Source: Chloroflexota bacterium | Lineage (GTDB): Bacteria > Chloroflexota > Dehalococcoidia > Bin125 | NCBI GenBank assembly: GCA_009838915.1 | Contig: VXQT01000010.1 | Location: 1 to 64,000, forward strand | Direction of reading: 5' to 3' | Length of the DNA stretch: 64,000 bases | Shown here: positions 61,409 through 64,000 of the stretch, in pieces | Layout of the letters: the number at the start of each line of letters is the position of its first letter | Numbering within the stretch: position 1 is the first letter of the stretch | Made by a program: the position numbers and the translations under genes | The notes under the pieces: generated by a model | Database searches by the model: none | Seen by the model: the letters and a program-made list of their open reading frames with translations, nothing else | What the model was told of the DNA's origin: nothing

Positions 61409-62539
61409 CTACTGGAGCATGTGGCGAACAATCCGCTCGGCCGCGTCGGTGTGCCTGGCCAGCGATTCGGGATCGATGCAACGGTCGTAGACGTCCTGCG
61501 GGCTATGGAAGTACGGGTGTCCGCCGAGGAACGAGACGAAGCGACCGCCGATCTCGCCGATGTTGCGCGCTTCGCCGAAACCGGAGTTGCCGACCGGGAA
61601 CGCTTCGCGCTCGATGGCCAGTTCGTTCAGCGAGCGTCGGGCGACTTCGAACAGTTCGTCGTCGGAAGCAGCGAAGCGGGCCTGACCGTTCCGCGACCCG
61701 ATCGACGCGCCCAGGTGCATCCAGGCGTGAACGTCGTGCGCGGCGTCGCCCAGCTCTCGGATGTAGTGGTCGAGGCCGAGGTGATGCAGCTCGTGGCCAC
61801 TGGAGGCGACCAGGTTGAGCGCGCGGCGCCCGGGATTGGCGGCGGTGCGGCCCGCAACCTCGAGCCAGACGGCGATCCCGCCGCCGCGCTCGGCCGCGCA
61901 GGTGAACCAACCCGACTTGGGAGTCATCAGCACGACCGGCTCGGCGTCAGGATCCGTGCCGGGAATTCCGGCGACGACGTTGTCAGCCGGCGCGTCGACC
62001 CGGCCGCCGTCGACGATCATCGTGATCTCGGAACCGACGGCGTCGAGCAACGGCCCGGCGTGATTCGGCGCGACCTGCAGCACAGGCAGCTCAATCGGAT
62101 CGAGCGGACGCTCGGCGTTGCGCAGCACGATCTCGCCGTCGGGATCGCCCATGACGAGGATGACGCCCTCCGCGCCGTCTTGGCGTGCCAGCTCGAACGA
62201 GCTGTAGATGCCGGCCGCCATGCGCTCCTGATCGTCGTGCGCGAACTCCCAGACCACGATGCCCGGCCCGTGGTCGCGGCGCAGGACGCCCGAGACTCCG
62301 CGATGGTCGGTGAAGGCACAGTCGTAGGTCGGGACGGCAGGGATGTCCCAGCCGCCGAAGCGGATCGAGGCGTCGTGAATCTCGACGCGCGGGAACCGCC
62401 AAGTCTGCCAGTCGGCCTCGACGCCGACCTGCCGCAGTTCCTCCATCATCCACCACGTCGTCGTGTGGTCGGCCTCGCGGCCCGTGCGGTGGATGCCCAT
62501 CTCCTCGTAGGCGCGGATGCGGCGCTCGGCGTCGTTCAT
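61409..62539 (-). CDS. M28-type peptidase-like protein, atypical metal site
   Basis: This 376-aa protein has the layout of M28 zinc aminopeptidases, with a PA-like insertion (GVILVMGDPDGEIVL, residues ~120-190). The zinc motifs are altered: the usual H-x-D near residue 220 reads VVLMTPKSGWFTC. The E-E motif reads SSGHELHHLGLDHY, though HSPQDVYD near the end is kept. It may bind a different metal or be non-catalytic. It is convergent with the CaiB-type gene and lies 11 bases after the SsuD-like gene, so it is co-transcribed with it. Confidence 0.7.
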   Translation of the reverse strand: MNDAERRIRAYEEMGIHRTGREADHTTTWWMMEELRQVGVEADWQTWRFPRVEIHDASIRFGGWDIPAVPTYDCAFTDHRGVSGVLRRDHGPGIVVWEFAHDDQERMAAGIYSSFELARQDGAEGVILVMGDPDGEIVLRNAERPLDPIELPVLQVAPNHAGPLLDAVGSEITMIVDGGRVDAPADNVVAGIPGTDPDAEPVVLMTPKSGWFTCAAERGGGIAVWLEVAGRTAANPGRRALNLVASSGHELHHLGLDHYIRELGDAAHDVHAWMHLGASIGSRNGQARFAASDDELFEVARRSLNELAIEREAFPVGNSGFGEARNIGEIGGRFVSFLGGHPYFHSPQDVYDRCIDPESLARHTDAAERIVRHMLQ

Positions 62540-62550
62540 GCTCTGCCCAC

Positions 62551-63657
62551 TCAGTCCGCGACCGCCGCCGTCTGGTGTTCGGCCTCGCGGCGGGCGACCT
62601 CGGCCTTGACCATGGGAATCAGCTCGCGGCCGTAGTCAATCGCGTCGGGCAACGGCTCGAAGCCTCGGATCAGGATCGTCGAGACTCCCAGGTCGATGTA
62701 CTTGAGCAGCACCTCGGCGACCTGCTCGGGCGTGCCGACCAGCGCCGTGCTGTTGCCCGCCGCGCCGGTCGCGCCGGCGATCGGCATCCACAGCCGCTCG
62801 TCGTGGACCTCGCCCTGGGCGGCGAATTCGAGCAGCCGCTGCGAGCCGCGCGACTGCGGACGGAAATCGAGCGGCTGCTTGGCCAGCTTCTGCACCTGCG
62901 CGAGGTAGTTGCGGGCCTTCTCCCAGGCCTGCTCCTCCGTCGGGGCGATGATCGGACGGAACGAGACCGAGAGCCGCGGTGTGCGACCGTGCCGCGCCGC
63001 GCCCTCGTGGACGCGCTCGATCGTCGAAGCGATCGACGCGCGCGGCTCGCCCCACATCATGTAGACGTCGGCGTGCTTGACGCCGATCTCGAAGGCGATG
63101 TCCGATGCGCCGCCGAAGTAGAGCGGGATGCCGTCCGGCTGGACCGGCGCGACCTCGGGGTTCTGGCCGACGACCTGGTAGAACTCGCCGTCGAAATCGA
63201 ACGGCTCGCGCCCGTGGGCGTCGTGCTCCAGCGTGCGGCGCAGGATGGTCAGGTACTCGTCCGTGCGGCGGTAGCGCTCGTCGTGACCCTTCCAGTCGCC
63301 GTCGCGCTGCTGCTCGGCGTCGTGCCCGCCGGTGATGATGTGGACCGAGACGCGCCCGCCGGTGAAGAAGTCGAGCGTCGCGAACTTGCGCGCGGCCAGC
63401 GTCGGCGCGACGAAGCCCGGCCGGTGCGCAATCAGGAACTTGATCCGCTCCGAGCAGGCCGCCGCCGCCTGCGCGACATGCAACCCGTCGGCCGAGCCGG
63501 AGGTGTAGCCGACCAGCACGCCGTCGAAGTCGGAGTCCTCGTGCGCCCTCGTGAATCGACAGAGGTAGTCGTGGTCAATCCCGCCGCCGATGATGTGCAT
63601 CGCCGCATTCGACTCCGACGGCTTGACGCCAATCATCCCCAGGAACTCAACAGGCAT
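62551..63657 (-). CDS. SsuD-like LLM-class monooxygenase
   Basis: This 368-aa flavin-dependent monooxygenase resembles alkanesulfonate monooxygenase SsuD. Its segments are FLGMIGVKPSESNA, FLIAHRPGFVAPTLAARK, ATLDFFTGGRVSVHIITGG (FMNH2-binding region), EPFDFDGEFYQVVG and PLYFGGASDIAFEIG. It uses FMNH2 from a separate reductase, which is not nearby. The ATG at 63657 has GAGG upstream. Desulfonation is likely but other C-S or C-N cleavages are possible. Confidence 0.88.
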   Translation of the reverse strand: MPVEFLGMIGVKPSESNAAMHIIGGGIDHDYLCRFTRAHEDSDFDGVLVGYTSGSADGLHVAQAAAACSERIKFLIAHRPGFVAPTLAARKFATLDFFTGGRVSVHIITGGHDAEQQRDGDWKGHDERYRRTDEYLTILRRTLEHDAHGREPFDFDGEFYQVVGQNPEVAPVQPDGIPLYFGGASDIAFEIGVKHADVYMMWGEPRASIASTIERVHEGAARHGRTPRLSVSFRPIIAPTEEQAWEKARNYLAQVQKLAKQPLDFRPQSRGSQRLLEFAAQGEVHDERLWMPIAGATGAAGNSTALVGTPEQVAEVLLKYIDLGVSTILIRGFEPLPDAIDYGRELIPMVKAEVARREAEHQTAAVAD

Positions 63658-63700
63658 AGCACACCTCACTCCGCTCAAAGGATCAGGATAGGGGAGTCAA

Positions 63701-63967
63701 TCAGGCCGCCGGCTTCCAGCGATCGAAGTCAGGCGGCAGGATGGCGAGCAGGGCGTCAAGCTCCATGCCGTAGACGTCGTAGGTGCGCTCGAGTTGGCCC
63801 AACACGCGCAGTAGATGTCTCAGTGTTCCACGGCCAGTCTTGTTGACCGCGCCGCGCTTGAGCCGATCGCCGTCCGTGAACAACGCCCAGATCAGTCGGG
63901 CGACAGCGACCGAGTTGAAGACCCGCCTTGACTCAGTTGCATGGCGAGTGATCTCCCCAATCTCCAT
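63701..63967 (-). CDS. Small hypothetical protein
   Basis: This 88-aa protein has a basic middle (DGDRLKRGAVNKTGRGTLRH) and predicted helices; no cysteines, signal or motif. It may be a small regulator, but I see no support for that. It starts at ATG 63967 and ends 43 bases before the SsuD-like gene; the remaining 33 bases to the right edge hold nothing I recognise. Confidence 0.45.
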   Translation of the reverse strand: MEIGEITRHATESRRVFNSVAVARLIWALFTDGDRLKRGAVNKTGRGTLRHLLRVLGQLERTYDVYGMELDALLAILPPDFDRWKPAA

Positions 63968-64000
63968 GATGTCGCGATCTAGGCTGAAACTAGCATCTTC

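Noticed and set aside
1-64000. tRNA genes, rRNA genes, CRISPR arrays, prophage or integrase genes.
   Set aside because: None of the conserved arms, repeat-spacer patterns or phage motifs was seen on reading through; a tRNAscan run could still find something missed by eye.

Overview
The window is GC-rich (well above 60 % by eye), gene-dense bacterial chromosome on which almost every base is coding. No gap between genes exceeds about 230 bases. I saw no rRNA, tRNA, CRISPR array or insertion sequence. The gene mix points to Chloroflexota, most likely a Dehalococcoidia/SAR202-type lineage. That mix is several CaiB/BaiF CoA-transferases, amidohydrolases, LLM-class flavin monooxygenases, a Baeyer-Villiger monooxygenase, a glycine cleavage operon with split GcvPA/GcvPB, and GAAC-N4-GTTC (Gram-positive-type) SOS control. 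The taxonomy is inference from gene families, not from a marker gene.

Layout. 1-4296 (-): gcvT-gcvH-gcvPA-gcvPB, cut by the left edge. 4443-15420: an AlkD-like protein, amidohydrolases, a Rieske protein with a long helical tail, an HSL esterase, a Baeyer-Villiger monooxygenase, two CoA-transferases and a lipoprotein cytochrome c. 15513-17928: a VapBC-type toxin-antitoxin pair, an uncharacterised protein resembling ADP-ribosyltransferase-fold toxins at its N-terminus, a DinB-fold protein and a secreted membrane-anchored protein. 18062-24584: two amidohydrolase-3 paralogs (the second frameshifted) flanking an NCS2-type permease with an extra cytosolic domain, a DUF1330 protein and a sterol-methyltransferase-like enzyme. 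24701-33932: a fused ABC exporter, an alpha/beta hydrolase, and an SOS-type imuB-dnaE2 pair. 34155-41940: an MntA/HepT toxin-antitoxin pair, divergent yqeC/mobA, a threonine aldolase operon with two unknown genes, two ABC ATPases without permeases, and a membrane protein. 41971-49443 (-): a complete phosphate regulon in the order phoB-phoR-pstS-pstC-pstA-pstB-phoU, with Pho-box-like direct repeats before pstS. 49577-63967: LLM oxidoreductases, DinB and DUF429 proteins, enoyl-CoA hydratase, a peptide-type substrate-binding lipoprotein, a pair of ferritin-like proteins, an MBL hydrolase, an SDR, a CoA-transferase, an M28-like protein and an SsuD-like monooxygenase.

Two things stand out. First, two adjacent ferritin-like paralogs (55990-58238): the first keeps a full set of carboxylate/histidine diiron ligands and the second has lost several of them. 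This arrangement recalls the catalytic/non-catalytic subunit pairs of multicomponent diiron oxygenases, and I do not recognise the family. Second, a family of short GC-rich palindromic repeats is scattered through the window. Copies have been absorbed into coding sequence: in frame inside dnaE2, at the N-terminus of yqeC and at the C-terminus of mobA.

Taken together the metabolic genes suggest a heterotroph that activates organic acids as CoA esters (CaiB/BaiF), oxidises recalcitrant or cyclic organics (BVMO, LLM, possible diiron oxygenase), hydrolyses esters and amides, and feeds one-carbon units through glycine cleavage.
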